Shown here: positions 28,208-36,625 of the stretch, piece after piece
Layout: every line of letters starts with the position of its first letter
How positions within the stretch are numbered: the first letter of the stretch is position 1
NCBI RefSeq assembly: GCF_002943425.1
Contig: NZ_PTRA01000001.1
Span: 2,232,001-2,296,000 of the forward strand
DNA from: Siphonobacter curvatus
GTDB taxonomy: Bacteria; Bacteroidota; Bacteroidia; Cytophagales; Spirosomataceae
Direction: 5' to 3'
DNA length: 64,000 nucleotides
Translations under genes and position numbers: made by a program
Notes under the pieces: generated by a model
The model's database searches: none
Seen by the model: the letters and a program-made list of their open reading frames with translations, nothing else
Told to the model about the DNA's origin: nothing

Positions 28208-28771
28208 ATGAAATTATTTCATTTCGTTGGCATGGGCTGTTTAATGGCTTTCTCCGTACAGGCCCAAACGGATTCCACCGCCAAGAGTACCGCCGCTGAA
28301 ATTATCCAGCCGCAGCTACGGCCCAGCCCACTGGCTTTGGCCCAGTACAAAACGGAAACTTGTTACCTTAAGCTTACGTACGGACAACCCATGCGAAAGG
28401 GGCGGGAAATTTTTGGTAAGCTGGAACCCTACGGAAAAATCTGGCGGACCGGAGCAAACGAAGCTACGGAATTAACGCTTACAAAAGAGGTGAAATTGGC
28501 CGGGCGATCGGTCCGACCGGGTACCTATACCCTTTTTACGATTCCAAACCCGGATTCCTGGACGATTGTCCTTAATTCGGAACTGGGTCAATGGGGAGCA
28601 TTTGCCTACAAGGCCGAAAACGATTACCTACGCGTGGATGTCCCGGTTCAAAAAAACGATCAGATTTACGAAGCTCTTACCTTTCGCTTCGAGGAAACTG
28701 AAGCCGGTGCCGATCTTCATCTGATGTGGGACGACGTTCGGGTACGCATTCCTTTCACGTTCGTTAAATAA
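28208..28771 (+). CDS. DUF2911 exported protein
   Basis: This 187-residue protein has a signal peptide (KLFHFVGMGCLMAFSVQAQ) and then the DUF2911 domain. Its hallmarks are visible: VKLTYGQP-like LKLTYGQPMRKGREIFGKL, YGKIWRTGANEATEL, VRPGTYTLFTIP and WTIVLNSELGQWGAFAY. The family is common in Bacteroidota envelopes and its biochemical role is unknown. It is a single gene between its own promoter box and a long palindromic terminator. Confidence 0.88.
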   Translation: MKLFHFVGMGCLMAFSVQAQTDSTAKSTAAEIIQPQLRPSPLALAQYKTETCYLKLTYGQPMRKGREIFGKLEPYGKIWRTGANEATELTLTKEVKLAGRSVRPGTYTLFTIPNPDSWTIVLNSELGQWGAFAYKAENDYLRVDVPVQKNDQIYEALTFRFEETEAGADLHLMWDDVRVRIPFTFVK

Positions 28772-28772
28772 A

Positions 28773-28810
28773 GCAAAGGCCCGAGGGATTCGAATCCCTC
28801 GGGCCTTTGC
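28773..28810. terminator. Perfect 38-bp palindromic terminator
   Basis: GCAAAGGCCCGAGGGATTC (28773-28791) is followed directly by its exact reverse complement (28792-28810), so the hairpin is fully symmetrical. It separates the convergent DUF2911 and AarF-kinase genes. Confidence 0.8.
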
Positions 28811-28824
28811 TTTCTGACTATCGT

Positions 28825-30144
28825 TTAGCCTCGACTAGGCCGTAACCAGTCCGGACGGTTAGTCGTTACTACGGCTTTCAATTCGTTAAGAATCGAATAC
28901 AGACCAAAGTAGGTGCGATTTACGTACAAGCCATGTTGACTCCCCCGGGCTACTTTAGATTTCCGAATTTCTTCGACCCGCTGTAACTGATCGGCGAAGG
29001 CATATACCTCCTGGAAATACGCATCATTGCCAAAATCAAAGGTTTCCTCCTTGAAGGGTCGTCCCAGCAGATGGATCATTTGAATGAATAGTCCCGAAAA
29101 TAGCTGCTTTTCGTGATCCGAATCGGACGGATACAGAAATTCCAGATTATAGAAAATTTGTTCCGTCCGCTCGCGATCCGCCACCGTATCGGGGTTGATC
29201 AGGGCGAAATAGTTATCGTAATAAAAGGTCGGAATGTCTTTGATACAGCCGAAATCGATTACACCCGTCGTTCCATCCGGCCGCAGCAGAAAATTACCCG
29301 GATGCGGATCGGCGTGTACCTGTCGGAGCGTGTGAATTTGATAATCGTAAAAATCCCAGAGCGTCTGTCCAATCCGGTTACGTATCTCCTGACTGGGATT
29401 CGTTGCCAGAAAATCGCTGAGGTGTTTGCCTTCCAGCCAGTCCATCGTCAAAATCCGACGAGCCGAAAGTTCCGGATAGTAGATTGGAAAGACCAATCCG
29501 TCAATATGAGCACAGGCCTGGGTAATCTCCCCACCCCGGCGTAATTCCAGTTCATAATCGGTTTCTTCCAGCAAGCGTAGCTCTACCTCTGCTGTATAGC
29601 GGTCTACGTCCTTTTCATTCAATCCGAAAAGAGTTTTTGCCATGGGCTTCACCATCTTCAGATCGGAACTTATACTATCCGCCACACCGGGATACTGCAC
29701 CTTTACCGCTAGGTTCTTTCCGTCTTTCGTAGCCCGGTGTACCTGGCCAATGGAGGCCGCGGCAGTCGCTTCCACATCGAAGGTGTCGTACAAGGCCGAA
29801 GGCGATTTGCCGAAAAACTTTTGGAAGGTTTTTACGACCAGCGGAGCCGACAACGGAGGGGCCGAGTACTGCGACAGTTGAAAACGTTCGGAGTACTGCC
29901 GGGGCAATAGATTCCGATCCATAGATAGCATTTGAGCCACTTTCAAAGCCGAGCCCTTCAATTGGCTCAACGACTCGTAGATATCAACGGCGTTATCTTC
30001 GTGTAGCTCATCCCGACTCAGATCCGGGTTCACCAGCTTCTTTACATTATGCTTCAGGTAATTTCCTCCAATTTTGACTCCTGTTTTTACGAATTGCGTC
30101 GCACGGGCTACTTTGGAGGTTGGAATCGATTGTTGGGATTTCAT
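28825..30144 (-). CDS. ABC1/AarF/UbiB-family atypical kinase
   Basis: This 439-residue protein belongs to the ADCK/UbiB atypical kinase family. The KxGQ-like element is KGSALKVAQMLSMD near residue 55, the Ala-rich loop is AAASIGQVHRA, the ATP-binding Lys is in AVKVQYPG, and the catalytic loop is HADPHPGNFLL with metal-binding VIDFGCIKD. UbiB relatives support isoprenoid quinone synthesis and lipid homeostasis. Here the quinone is menaquinone, so the exact target is open. It follows the TetR-like gene with a 15-bp gap on the same strand, which indicates an operon. Confidence 0.9.
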   Translation of the reverse strand: MKSQQSIPTSKVARATQFVKTGVKIGGNYLKHNVKKLVNPDLSRDELHEDNAVDIYESLSQLKGSALKVAQMLSMDRNLLPRQYSERFQLSQYSAPPLSAPLVVKTFQKFFGKSPSALYDTFDVEATAAASIGQVHRATKDGKNLAVKVQYPGVADSISSDLKMVKPMAKTLFGLNEKDVDRYTAEVELRLLEETDYELELRRGGEITQACAHIDGLVFPIYYPELSARRILTMDWLEGKHLSDFLATNPSQEIRNRIGQTLWDFYDYQIHTLRQVHADPHPGNFLLRPDGTTGVIDFGCIKDIPTFYYDNYFALINPDTVADRERTEQIFYNLEFLYPSDSDHEKQLFSGLFIQMIHLLGRPFKEETFDFGNDAYFQEVYAFADQLQRVEEIRKSKVARGSQHGLYVNRTYFGLYSILNELKAVVTTNRPDWLRPSRG

Positions 30145-30159
30145 AAATGGTGGGCCTTG

Positions 30160-30798
30160 TTAACGATTTTGGTAGAGAAACTTGGCCAGATCCAGTACCG
30201 AATCCAAAGCCGATACGCCAATCAAATCAAAGGCCGTATTGACGGCCTTTTCGATGGCAGTATCCGTTTTCTCAAAACCTTTCGAAGTGTCTTTACTCCA
30301 GAAATCGAGTAGCCACATCGTCTGGTACCAAAATGCAGTAGGATATTTAGTTTCGACCAGCTGCCGGGACTTCACTTCCTGGCTCTCCCGCCCTTCAGCC
30401 ATCAGGTCTTTGATGAATTTTTCGAACTGATATTTAAATTCTTCCAGAGCCGCGGGCGTACGCATGGATCGCTGCATACGAAAATCTTTCAGGCTACGCA
30501 GTACGAAGCTGCGGTTGCTGGTGAGCACTTCGATCCAAGTGTAGTAAAACGCCAGTAGCTTTTCCCGAACGGAATACGTGTGAAAAACCTCGTCGCTTTT
30601 CAGTCGGACGAGCGTCTGTTCGAAAAAGCCGGCCCATACCCCGCTTTCAATCTGTTCGAATGAATTATAGTATTCGTAGAACTCGGTCTCTTTGACCTTA
30701 AGTTTCTTGGCAAAGGCATAAATCGACGCTGGTTGCTGCCCCTCTTCGAGCAGATACATTATATAAGCGTCTTTGATTTTATCGGGAGAAGTAGCCAT
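30160..30798 (-). CDS. TetR-family-type regulator
   Basis: This 212-residue protein begins with a TetR-like DNA-binding region (DKIKDAYIMYLLEEGQQPASIYAFAKKLKVKETEFYEYYNSFEQI) and continues with an all-helical ligand domain of the TetR_C type found beside AarF kinases in Bacteroidota. It lies directly upstream of the kinase gene and probably regulates or accompanies it. The helix-turn-helix is divergent (YAFAKKLKVKETEFYEYY), so DNA binding is likely but not certain. Confidence 0.75.
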   Translation of the reverse strand: MATSPDKIKDAYIMYLLEEGQQPASIYAFAKKLKVKETEFYEYYNSFEQIESGVWAGFFEQTLVRLKSDEVFHTYSVREKLLAFYYTWIEVLTSNRSFVLRSLKDFRMQRSMRTPAALEEFKYQFEKFIKDLMAEGRESQEVKSRQLVETKYPTAFWYQTMWLLDFWSKDTSKGFEKTDTAIEKAVNTAFDLIGVSALDSVLDLAKFLYQNR

Positions 30799-30987
30799 AA
30801 AGATCGTTTAAAAGAGTACGGGTAAATCTATCTTTTCAAACGATAATCTGGTACCAGTAGTTTCTCGGAAAAAGAATATTCAGTCAATAATTTATAAGCA
30901 GCCGATTTTTATACGTGAATTCAGCTTTCTTTGCTTTCAAGACCTATTCGTTCAACGAACCCAGCGTACGCTGCATTACATCTTTCC

Positions 30988-31368
30988 ATGAGGTTTCTTT
31001 ATCTGGCCAGTACCGTTTTACTGGTATCCATCATCTGGCTTACCATTAACAAGTATCGCGATCTGGCATCGCCGGGAGCTTATACCGAACCGGATCATCT
31101 CGAAGAGCTACTCGCTGACGTCAAAAAAAAGTTACCCCCCGGTGCTAGCCTCGGTATGAAAGCGAATGTTGCTCCCGACCGGGTTGACATGCTTTATTTT
31201 AAATCAACGCTGGTGTTAGCCCCTATGGTAGTTGAGCTGGCCGAAAGGGATACCATGCTCATCCTTGAAGAACCCGGACTCCCCCCCCTTGCTCTGGATA
31301 ACTACGAACGTATCGTTAGTGGGGGCAATCAAGAGTTAACCTATCGTGTAGTACACCTGAAACGTTAA
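30988..31368 (+). CDS. Membrane-anchored protein paired with the glycosyltransferase-like gene
   Basis: About 126 residues from the ATG at 30988, chosen because it opens the single membrane anchor (MRFLYLASTVLLVSIIWLTI). The rest is a small soluble domain with KKLPPGASLGMKANVAPDRV and repeated hydrophobic strands. I recognise no family. Its stop is one base before the ATG of the next gene, a strong sign of translational coupling with the multi-spanning protein. Confidence 0.65.
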   Translation: MRFLYLASTVLLVSIIWLTINKYRDLASPGAYTEPDHLEELLADVKKKLPPGASLGMKANVAPDRVDMLYFKSTLVLAPMVVELAERDTMLILEEPGLPPLALDNYERIVSGGNQELTYRVVHLKR

Positions 31369-31369
31369 T

Positions 31370-32683
31370 ATGTTAATCTTTGCCTGTATTGCTGCCACCA
31401 TCATTGCTTTTATTGAGGTCAGCTCTTTTTTGCATAAAGGAGACCGATCACGGGGAGGTTTAAGCTATCCCTTTGCTTTTGCCCTGCTGCTTGCCCTGGT
31501 CGGTTATACCTATTATCTGAGTTTAGTCGCTTCTATTCCTTACCCGTTCGTATTAGCCGGACTCGTCGTTGTTCCTGGAATAGCCCTTGCCTTATACGCA
31601 GTCCGCCACCACGATCGCTCCTTGTCGTTACCAACATTCGAACGGCCAGGCCGGGTGCTTCTTCTGCTCGTCGGGCTGTTGGCGGCCACACTACCGTTCA
31701 ACAAGCAAATCTATCGCTGGGGCGATTGGGACGCGTGGGCCATATGGAACCTTCATGCCAAATACCTTTTCTATCCCGAATACTGGACTAATTTATTCAC
31801 CAACAAGTTAGTCAAAACGCATCCGGATTACCCGCTGATGCTGCCATCGCTGGTAGCGTATATGTGGAGAGGTGTGGAGACGGCAACGCCGCTGGCTCCG
31901 ATGATTTTGGCTCATCTGGTCTACTTTGCCATTCCGGTAACGGTATTTCTCGGACTGACCCGCTTCAACTATGTGTTTCCGGCGATTGTCGCTCTGTGTG
32001 TGTTTGCCCTGGATACTAAATTCATCGAGATTGCCCGCTCGCAGTATTCTGATACCCTGCTGGCCTTTTTCATTCTCATTGCGTTTGTGATGTACAAGGA
32101 AGCACAACACGGAATCGACCGACGGCTGTTTTTTCTATTGGGCTTCATCGCCGGTAGTACAACCTGGATAAAAAATGAAGGAGCATTGTTTTTCCTGACG
32201 TTCTCGTTCGCGGTACTTTGCTTTCATTTCAGAAACTTCAGAACGATTCTGCATTACGCGGCGGGTGCGTTGATCCCGTTTCTTATCCTGGTCCACTTTA
32301 AGGTGGTGTACGCTCCCGCCAATGACCTGATTCACGCAGGTCGAGGTACCGATCTGCTGGATCTAATTGGCAATCCGGATCGCTACGGGTTGATCATTAC
32401 CTATTTCTTTAGAACCGGTTTTATGTATTATTCAGTAATACTTGTTTTACTGACTTTGCTGCTCGTAAAGAAAATCGCCTTTGTGAAGTCCCTGCCAATG
32501 CTAGTCGTAGGCTTACTACTTTCGGGTTATTTTGTGATTTACCTCACTACGCCGAATGACCTGGAATGGCACCTCAGTCAGTCTATTGAACGTCTGTTTC
32601 ACCATATCTATCCGGCCTGCCTGTATCTGCTTCTTTTAAAAATAAGTACACAATCGCCCGGATTTAAAACCGTCACGATTTGA
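31370..32683 (+). CDS. Multi-spanning glycosyltransferase-39-like membrane protein
   Basis: This 437-residue protein has about ten membrane segments. An early periplasmic loop reads WGDWDAWAIWNLHAKYLFYP, with the acidic DWDAW motif in the place where GT-C enzymes (ArnT, Pmt, GT39/83) hold catalytic Asp residues. HPDYPLMLPSLVAYMWR is also typical of this group. GT-C enzymes transfer sugars from polyprenyl-phosphate donors to lipids or proteins on the outer face of the membrane. The donor and acceptor are unknown. It is coupled to the preceding small gene. Confidence 0.7.
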   Translation: MLIFACIAATIIAFIEVSSFLHKGDRSRGGLSYPFAFALLLALVGYTYYLSLVASIPYPFVLAGLVVVPGIALALYAVRHHDRSLSLPTFERPGRVLLLLVGLLAATLPFNKQIYRWGDWDAWAIWNLHAKYLFYPEYWTNLFTNKLVKTHPDYPLMLPSLVAYMWRGVETATPLAPMILAHLVYFAIPVTVFLGLTRFNYVFPAIVALCVFALDTKFIEIARSQYSDTLLAFFILIAFVMYKEAQHGIDRRLFFLLGFIAGSTTWIKNEGALFFLTFSFAVLCFHFRNFRTILHYAAGALIPFLILVHFKVVYAPANDLIHAGRGTDLLDLIGNPDRYGLIITYFFRTGFMYYSVILVLLTLLLVKKIAFVKSLPMLVVGLLLSGYFVIYLTTPNDLEWHLSQSIERLFHHIYPACLYLLLLKISTQSPGFKTVTI

Positions 32684-32703
32684 CTAGAAAAGGATACTGC
32701 AAT

Positions 32704-32740
32704 AAAAAAGAGAAAGCTGCGTTTGAGCTTTCTCTTTTTT
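32704..32740 (+). terminator. Terminator of the glycosyltransferase-like operon
   Basis: AAAAAAGAGAAAGCT pairs with AGCTTTCTCTTTTTT around a 7-nt loop. It is symmetrical enough to act in both directions. Confidence 0.85.
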
Positions 32741-32868
32741 ATTGCGGTAAAACCAAAATCAGCGTTTATAATCATCGATGTGAATCACCCTATACGCACA
32801 AATAGCTCTGAATATCAACATTATATTTTTGACAGGTGCCTGTAAGAAAAGCTGTCATGTTAAGGTAT

Positions 32869-33606
32869 TTACCAAGCAATGTGATCTGTTTCAGGATTTA
32901 TCTCTTCGCTAAAGAATTTTCCGGTAGGCCCATCATTGTCAATCAAAGCATATTTTACTATTCGTTTTCCCGCATCTTCTACTTTACCTGTTCCAATGTG
33001 ATTACCAAAATCTGTATCTGTATAACCAGGACAAACCGCATTTACTTTGAAGACAGTATCCTTCAACTCATAAGCCAGATGGACTGTAAACATATTCAGT
33101 GCCGTTTTTGAAGAATTATAGGCGAACAATTTCACCTTATAAAATTGATAATCCGGGTCACTGTGCAACGTTAAGGAGCCTAAGCTTGAACTCACATTCA
33201 CGATACGTGGTTCATTTGATTTTTTCAATAAATCAATAAAATTCTGAGTAACGCTTATAGCACCGTACACATTTGTTTCATACACTTCCTTTAAAACGTC
33301 AATGCTCACATCCGATGCCGATTGAGGAAAGTTTCCCAAAATTCCCGCATTGTTTATCAGAACGTCTAATTTCCCTTGTTCTTTTTCAATAATCCTTTTT
33401 GCCGACAAAATTGTTTCGGGATCAGTCACATCCAGTACAACTGCTTTCACATTTTGAAACCCATTCTTATTTAGGTCTTTTACAGCTTCATTTCCTTTTT
33501 CTTTATTACGACTACCCAGATAAACAAACAATCCGTTTTGTAGCAGTAATTTGGCTGTTTCAAGTCCAATACCTTTATTACCACCTGTAATTAATGCTGT
33601 TTTCAT
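32869..33606 (-). CDS. Short-chain dehydrogenase/reductase (SDR)
   Basis: This 245-residue protein is a classical SDR: NAD(P)-binding TGGNKGIGLETAKLL at the N-terminus, NNAG near residue 87, the Ser of NVSSSLGSL, and the catalytic YNSSK pair near residue 155, then CPGYTDTDF. It resembles carbonyl-reductase-like SDRs. The substrate is unknown. Base composition and codons are more AT-rich than the flanking genes, as for the Crp-like neighbour, so the pair was probably acquired together. A perfect palindrome lies 54 bp upstream of its start. Confidence 0.9.
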   Translation of the reverse strand: MKTALITGGNKGIGLETAKLLLQNGLFVYLGSRNKEKGNEAVKDLNKNGFQNVKAVVLDVTDPETILSAKRIIEKEQGKLDVLINNAGILGNFPQSASDVSIDVLKEVYETNVYGAISVTQNFIDLLKKSNEPRIVNVSSSLGSLTLHSDPDYQFYKVKLFAYNSSKTALNMFTVHLAYELKDTVFKVNAVCPGYTDTDFGNHIGTGKVEDAGKRIVKYALIDNDGPTGKFFSEEINPETDHIAW

Positions 33607-33659
33607 TTAAAGGTTTAATTTGTTGCGTTACAAAGTAACATCAACTAAACATGAAAACA

Positions 33660-33675
33660 TTTCACATATGTGAAA
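33660..33675. promoter_or_regulatory. Crp-like operator between the Crp and SDR genes
   Basis: TTTCACATATGTGAAA is a perfect 16-bp palindrome of the Crp/Fnr operator type. It lies upstream of a TTACTTTG box (33632-33639, leftward), where a -33 element would be, in the gap between the regulator and the SDR gene. Confidence 0.6.
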
Positions 33676-33681
33676 AAGCAA

Positions 33682-34251
33682 TCAACGAATACTTTTTCTT
33701 ACTCTGCTCAAAGATTGCTGCCTGATTCCCAAATAAGAAGCAACATACGACAATGGAATACGATTGACTATATTAGGATATTTATGAAGAAAAGACAGGT
33801 AACGTTCCGTTGCATCCTGGGAAACTAAAGGACTTCGTCTGTCGAGTTTTTCAGTTTTGTGCTTGGTAATTATCTTTTGAATGATGCCATTCCAACAAGC
33901 GATATTATCGGAAATATCTATCCAATCTTTTTTCGAAAAAACGACGAGTTTACAATCTGTAATCGCTTGTAAGTTTGCAACAGGAATAAAACTTCCGTCT
34001 GAATTTTCCCAATCTGTAATTAAATGATTTTCTTCAATAAAGTAACTGGTAACCTCTTCCCCCTTATGGTTGTAATCATAAACACGCAACACCCCTTCCG
34101 TGATAAAACCAACATGTTTTGAAGCCTTTCCAATCTCCCAAAAATGTTCATCTTTGAGAAGTACGGACGCTGTTGCCTTACTTTCCACATAGGCAATTTG
34201 TGGTTGAGTTAAGTTACCATTGTTCAACAAAAAATCTATAAACTCTTTCAT
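33682..34251 (-). CDS. Crp/Fnr-family regulator
   Basis: This 189-residue protein has a cyclic-nucleotide-binding-type beta roll in residues about 20-115 (DEHFWEIGKASKHVGFITEGVLR, then NHKGEEVTSYFIEENHLITDW). A helical linker and a C-terminal helix-turn-helix (RIPLSYVASYLGIRQQSLSRVRK) follow. It lacks Cys clusters for Fe-S binding, so it is not a direct oxygen sensor of the Fnr type. It sits upstream of the SDR gene on the same strand, and the palindrome between them suggests that it controls the SDR. Confidence 0.88.
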   Translation of the reverse strand: MKEFIDFLLNNGNLTQPQIAYVESKATASVLLKDEHFWEIGKASKHVGFITEGVLRVYDYNHKGEEVTSYFIEENHLITDWENSDGSFIPVANLQAITDCKLVVFSKKDWIDISDNIACWNGIIQKIITKHKTEKLDRRSPLVSQDATERYLSFLHKYPNIVNRIPLSYVASYLGIRQQSLSRVRKSIR

Positions 34252-34522
34252 TTTCCAAAGTTAACCATTGTCTTTTTAAAATCCCTTGTACTAAAAAGCA
34301 GTGAGTTATCAGGTTGATTGGTTTGGCCAAAAGACTTCTTCGCCTGCTTGTCAGGCAAGACCAAATATGTATTTATTAGCATAGCGGGCGTAACCTTTTC
34401 GGACTGGGCTTGCAGCATCATAAAGCGTCTTTGAAGAGGTGACCAAACGGTAGAATGTATCTTGATTAAGAAGAACCTGCTTTTTTGCTAAGTATGCTGA
34501 GAGTCCATGTAGTTTAAACAAA

Positions 34523-34546
34523 AAAGGCACACTTGCGTGTGCCTTT
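34523..34546 (-). terminator. Terminator of the tRNA-Lys operon
   Basis: AAAGGCACAC pairs with GTGTGCCTTT around TTGC, followed leftward by TTTTTGTTT. It begins two bases after the last tRNA-Lys. Confidence 0.85.
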
Positions 34547-34548
34547 CG

Positions 34549-34621
34549 TGATTCCGCTGGGATTCGAACCCAGGACCCATACATTAAAAGTGTATTGCTC
34601 TACCAGCTGAGCTACAGAATC
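34549..34621 (-). tRNA. tRNA-Lys (TTT), copy 3 in transcription order
   Basis: A 73-nt cloverleaf: acceptor GATTCTG with CGGAATC, anticodon loop CTTTTAA, T loop TTCGAAT and discriminator A. CCA is not encoded. It is identical to the other two copies. Confidence 0.97.
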
Positions 34622-34713
34622 GGTACTTTCTAACAAATAGAGGATTAAAACAAACTTCGGATGGTAACGAAGAGACGCTAAAAAGCGTTGATTTTAACTC
34701 TAAACTGTTTTGG

Positions 34714-34786
34714 TGATTCCGCTGGGATTCGAACCCAGGACCCATACATTAAAAGTGTATTGCTCTACCAGCTGAGCTACAGAATC
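34714..34786 (-). tRNA. tRNA-Lys (TTT), copy 2
   Basis: Same 73-nt sequence as the copies at 34549 and 34879, inside the second 165-bp repeat unit. Confidence 0.97.
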
Positions 34787-34878
34787 GGTACTTTCTAACA
34801 AATAGAGGATTAAAACAAACTTCGGATGGTAACGAAGAGACGCTAAAAAGCGTTGATTTTAACTCTAAACTGTTTTGG

Positions 34879-34951
34879 TGATTCCGCTGGGATTCGAACC
34901 CAGGACCCATACATTAAAAGTGTATTGCTCTACCAGCTGAGCTACAGAATC
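34879..34951 (-). tRNA. tRNA-Lys (TTT), copy 1
   Basis: Same 73-nt sequence. It is first in transcription order, 42 bp downstream of the TACTTTTG box at 34994-35001. Confidence 0.97.
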
Positions 34952-34953
34952 AT

Positions 34954-34961
34954 TATCTTTG
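34954..34961 (+). promoter_or_regulatory. Promoter -7 box of the TPR/SH3 gene
   Basis: TATCTTTG fits TAnnTTTG and begins only three bases past the 5' end of the first tRNA-Lys. Its -33 contact must therefore lie inside the tRNA gene. It overlaps the TTG that might be mistaken for the start of the following gene. Confidence 0.6.
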
Positions 34962-34993
34962 CTTGACAGAAAATCTTTCCGTTTTTGCGAGTG

Positions 34994-35001
34994 CAAAAGT
35001 A
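34994..35001 (-). promoter_or_regulatory. Promoter -7 box of the tRNA-Lys operon
   Basis: On the leftward strand TACTTTTG followed by CAC matches the tRNA-Met and tRNA-Leu promoters. It lies 42 bp before the first tRNA-Lys and overlaps the leader of the rightward gene. Confidence 0.65.
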
Positions 35002-35024
35002 GTGTTATCAGCAGCCGAACGCAA

Positions 35025-35756
35025 GTGTTACGACTTAAAAATTTACATTTCTCTATCTTTTTTTTCTTTGCCAGCCTGCAACTGTCTGCTGCTCAGAACG
35101 TCGCACAACGACTTATTCACGCCGATTCTCTGTTCGAAATTCATAGTTTTCGGAAAGCAACCCTGGCCTACGAACAAATTCTGAAGACTTCGCCCCGAAT
35201 TTCTCCAACTATTTATTTAAAACTGGCTTATCTCTACGAACAAAAAAAAGATTGGCTTCAGGTACAATACTACCTCAACCTGTACTACGAACAGATTCCG
35301 GACGAACGCGTACTGCGAAAAATGAATGAGATTGCCCGCGACCAAGGCTGGAAAGGATACGAGCTGGATGACTTTAATTTGCTCATTCTACTCTTCAAAC
35401 AGTACTCGGGCTATCTCATTGGACTATTCCTTGTCATCGGGGTGTACGTTTTTGCCGTTTTACTCAGTAAACGAGTCAAGCATCAGTACATTCCCTTCCG
35501 ACATAAAATGATCTTCTTTTTCTACTGGGCGGGCGTTGCTCTCTTAGTTAATCTGCCGGGCCGTTACCGACAGGCCATCATTCGGAAAGAGGGTTCGATT
35601 CTTCGGAGTGACCCTTCAGCGGCAGCCCCCCCGACCGAGATCGTTAAAGAAGGTCACCGCCTGAAAGTGGTCGGAAAATCGGATATCTGGTACCAGGTAC
35701 TCTGGGAAAATCAGCTTGTATACGTCAAATCCTCCGATGTCTGGATTGTCCGCTAG
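35025..35756 (+). CDS. TPR and SH3-type membrane protein (BatE-like)
   Basis: About 243 residues from the GTG at 35025. There is no in-frame ATG before about residue 95, and the upstream TTG lies in the promoter box, so GTG is the best start; it opens a signal peptide (LRLKNLHFSIFFFFASLQLS). TPR-like helices (about 25-105), two membrane segments (about 120-145 and 160-180) and a C-terminal SH3-like domain (about 190-243, HRLKVVGKSDIWYQVLW) follow. The layout resembles BatE of the aerotolerance locus, but no other bat gene is near. Its stop overlaps the stop of the convergent SDR gene. Confidence 0.7.
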   Translation: MLRLKNLHFSIFFFFASLQLSAAQNVAQRLIHADSLFEIHSFRKATLAYEQILKTSPRISPTIYLKLAYLYEQKKDWLQVQYYLNLYYEQIPDERVLRKMNEIARDQGWKGYELDDFNLLILLFKQYSGYLIGLFLVIGVYVFAVLLSKRVKHQYIPFRHKMIFFFYWAGVALLVNLPGRYRQAIIRKEGSILRSDPSAAAPPTEIVKEGHRLKVVGKSDIWYQVLWENQLVYVKSSDVWIVR

Positions 35757-36565
35757 CGTTTTCGCAGGGGTGAATTCTCTTCCTTGGCTAATTCGTTGTA
35801 GACCATGGTATCCATAAACTTTGGGAAAAGCTTATTCAGCCATACCGTGAGCTTACCCTGCGAGGTCAGAATCAACTCCCGTTTGCGTTGAACGATGGCT
35901 TTGTAGATACGAGCAGCCACTTCCTCCGCCGACATCATTTTTGCTTCATTCCGCATCGTCTCTCCCATTTTCTGCCCATCTTTTCCCAGCGAGGCGACGC
36001 GAATATTCGAAGCTGTAAAGCCCGGCGAGGCCGTTAGTACGTGTACGCCGGAATGCAGTAATTCGGTACGTAAAGCTTCCAGGAAGCCATTCAGGGCAAA
36101 CTTTGAAGCCGAGTACCCTACGCGTACCGGCAAACCCCGATACCCCGCGATAGACGAAATGCCTACGATACTGCCTTTGCTCTTGAGCAGGTGCGGCAAA
36201 GCCGCTTTGGTTGCGTAGACACTGCCGAAGAAATTAATATCCATGACTTTACGGATGACTTCAGGATCAAGATCTTCGAACATGGCCCGCATCGAAATAC
36301 CAGCGTTGTTGATCAGTACATCGAGCTGACCAAACTGAGTCATAACTGCTGCTATTACGGCTTCGTTGTCTGCCTGCATGCTAACGTCAGAAACCAGACT
36401 CAGGTAGGTGATGCCTTCGTTTCTCAGCAGTATTTCGACTTCGGCTAATTTTCCGGCATCCCGACCCGTGATCACTACTTTACTACCTTTTCTGCCAAAT
36501 TCCACCGCTAATGCTTTGCCAATCCCGGAAGAGCCGCCCGTAATCAGTACCACTTTATCTTTCAT
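35753..36565 (-). CDS. SDR-family oxidoreductase
   Basis: About 270 residues from the ATG at 36565. It is a classical SDR with TGGSSGIGKALAVEFG at the N-terminus, NNAGISMRAMFEDLD, the catalytic Ser in GISSIAGYRG and YSASK near residue 155, and the PGFTASNIR segment. A C-terminal extension with amphipathic helices is typical of the DHRS7-like/YqjQ group. The substrate is unknown. Its stop codon overlaps the stop of the convergent TPR/SH3 gene by sharing the bases CTAG. Confidence 0.9.
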   Translation of the reverse strand: MKDKVVLITGGSSGIGKALAVEFGRKGSKVVITGRDAGKLAEVEILLRNEGITYLSLVSDVSMQADNEAVIAAVMTQFGQLDVLINNAGISMRAMFEDLDPEVIRKVMDINFFGSVYATKAALPHLLKSKGSIVGISSIAGYRGLPVRVGYSASKFALNGFLEALRTELLHSGVHVLTASPGFTASNIRVASLGKDGQKMGETMRNEAKMMSAEEVAARIYKAIVQRKRELILTSQGKLTVWLNKLFPKFMDTMVYNELAKEENSPLRKR

Positions 36566-36625
36566 TGCCTTTTCGTTCAAAACTGCTAAAATACGGGTGG
36601 TTCTACACTTTAGATACGACCTACC

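Larger units (their letters stand above)
34549..34878 (-). repeat. Two perfect 165-bp tandem repeats carrying tRNA-Lys
   Basis: Bases 34549-34713 and 34714-34878 are the same 165-bp unit: a 73-bp tRNA-Lys plus a 92-bp spacer with no difference that I can see. A third tRNA copy (34879-34951) completes the array. Perfect identity of the spacer points to recent duplication or ongoing gene conversion. Confidence 0.92.

Noticed and set aside
34351-34584. Leftward ORF of 77 residues
   Set aside because: It reads through a tRNA-Lys gene and its terminator, so it is not a protein gene.
34549-34951. Regular repeats that could suggest a CRISPR array
   Set aside because: The repeats are complete tRNA-Lys genes with identical spacers; a CRISPR array has varied spacers and short repeats.
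34959-35024. TTG start at 34959 for the TPR/SH3 protein
   Set aside because: The TTG is part of a TATCTTTG promoter box; the GTG at 35025 directly precedes a proper signal peptide.
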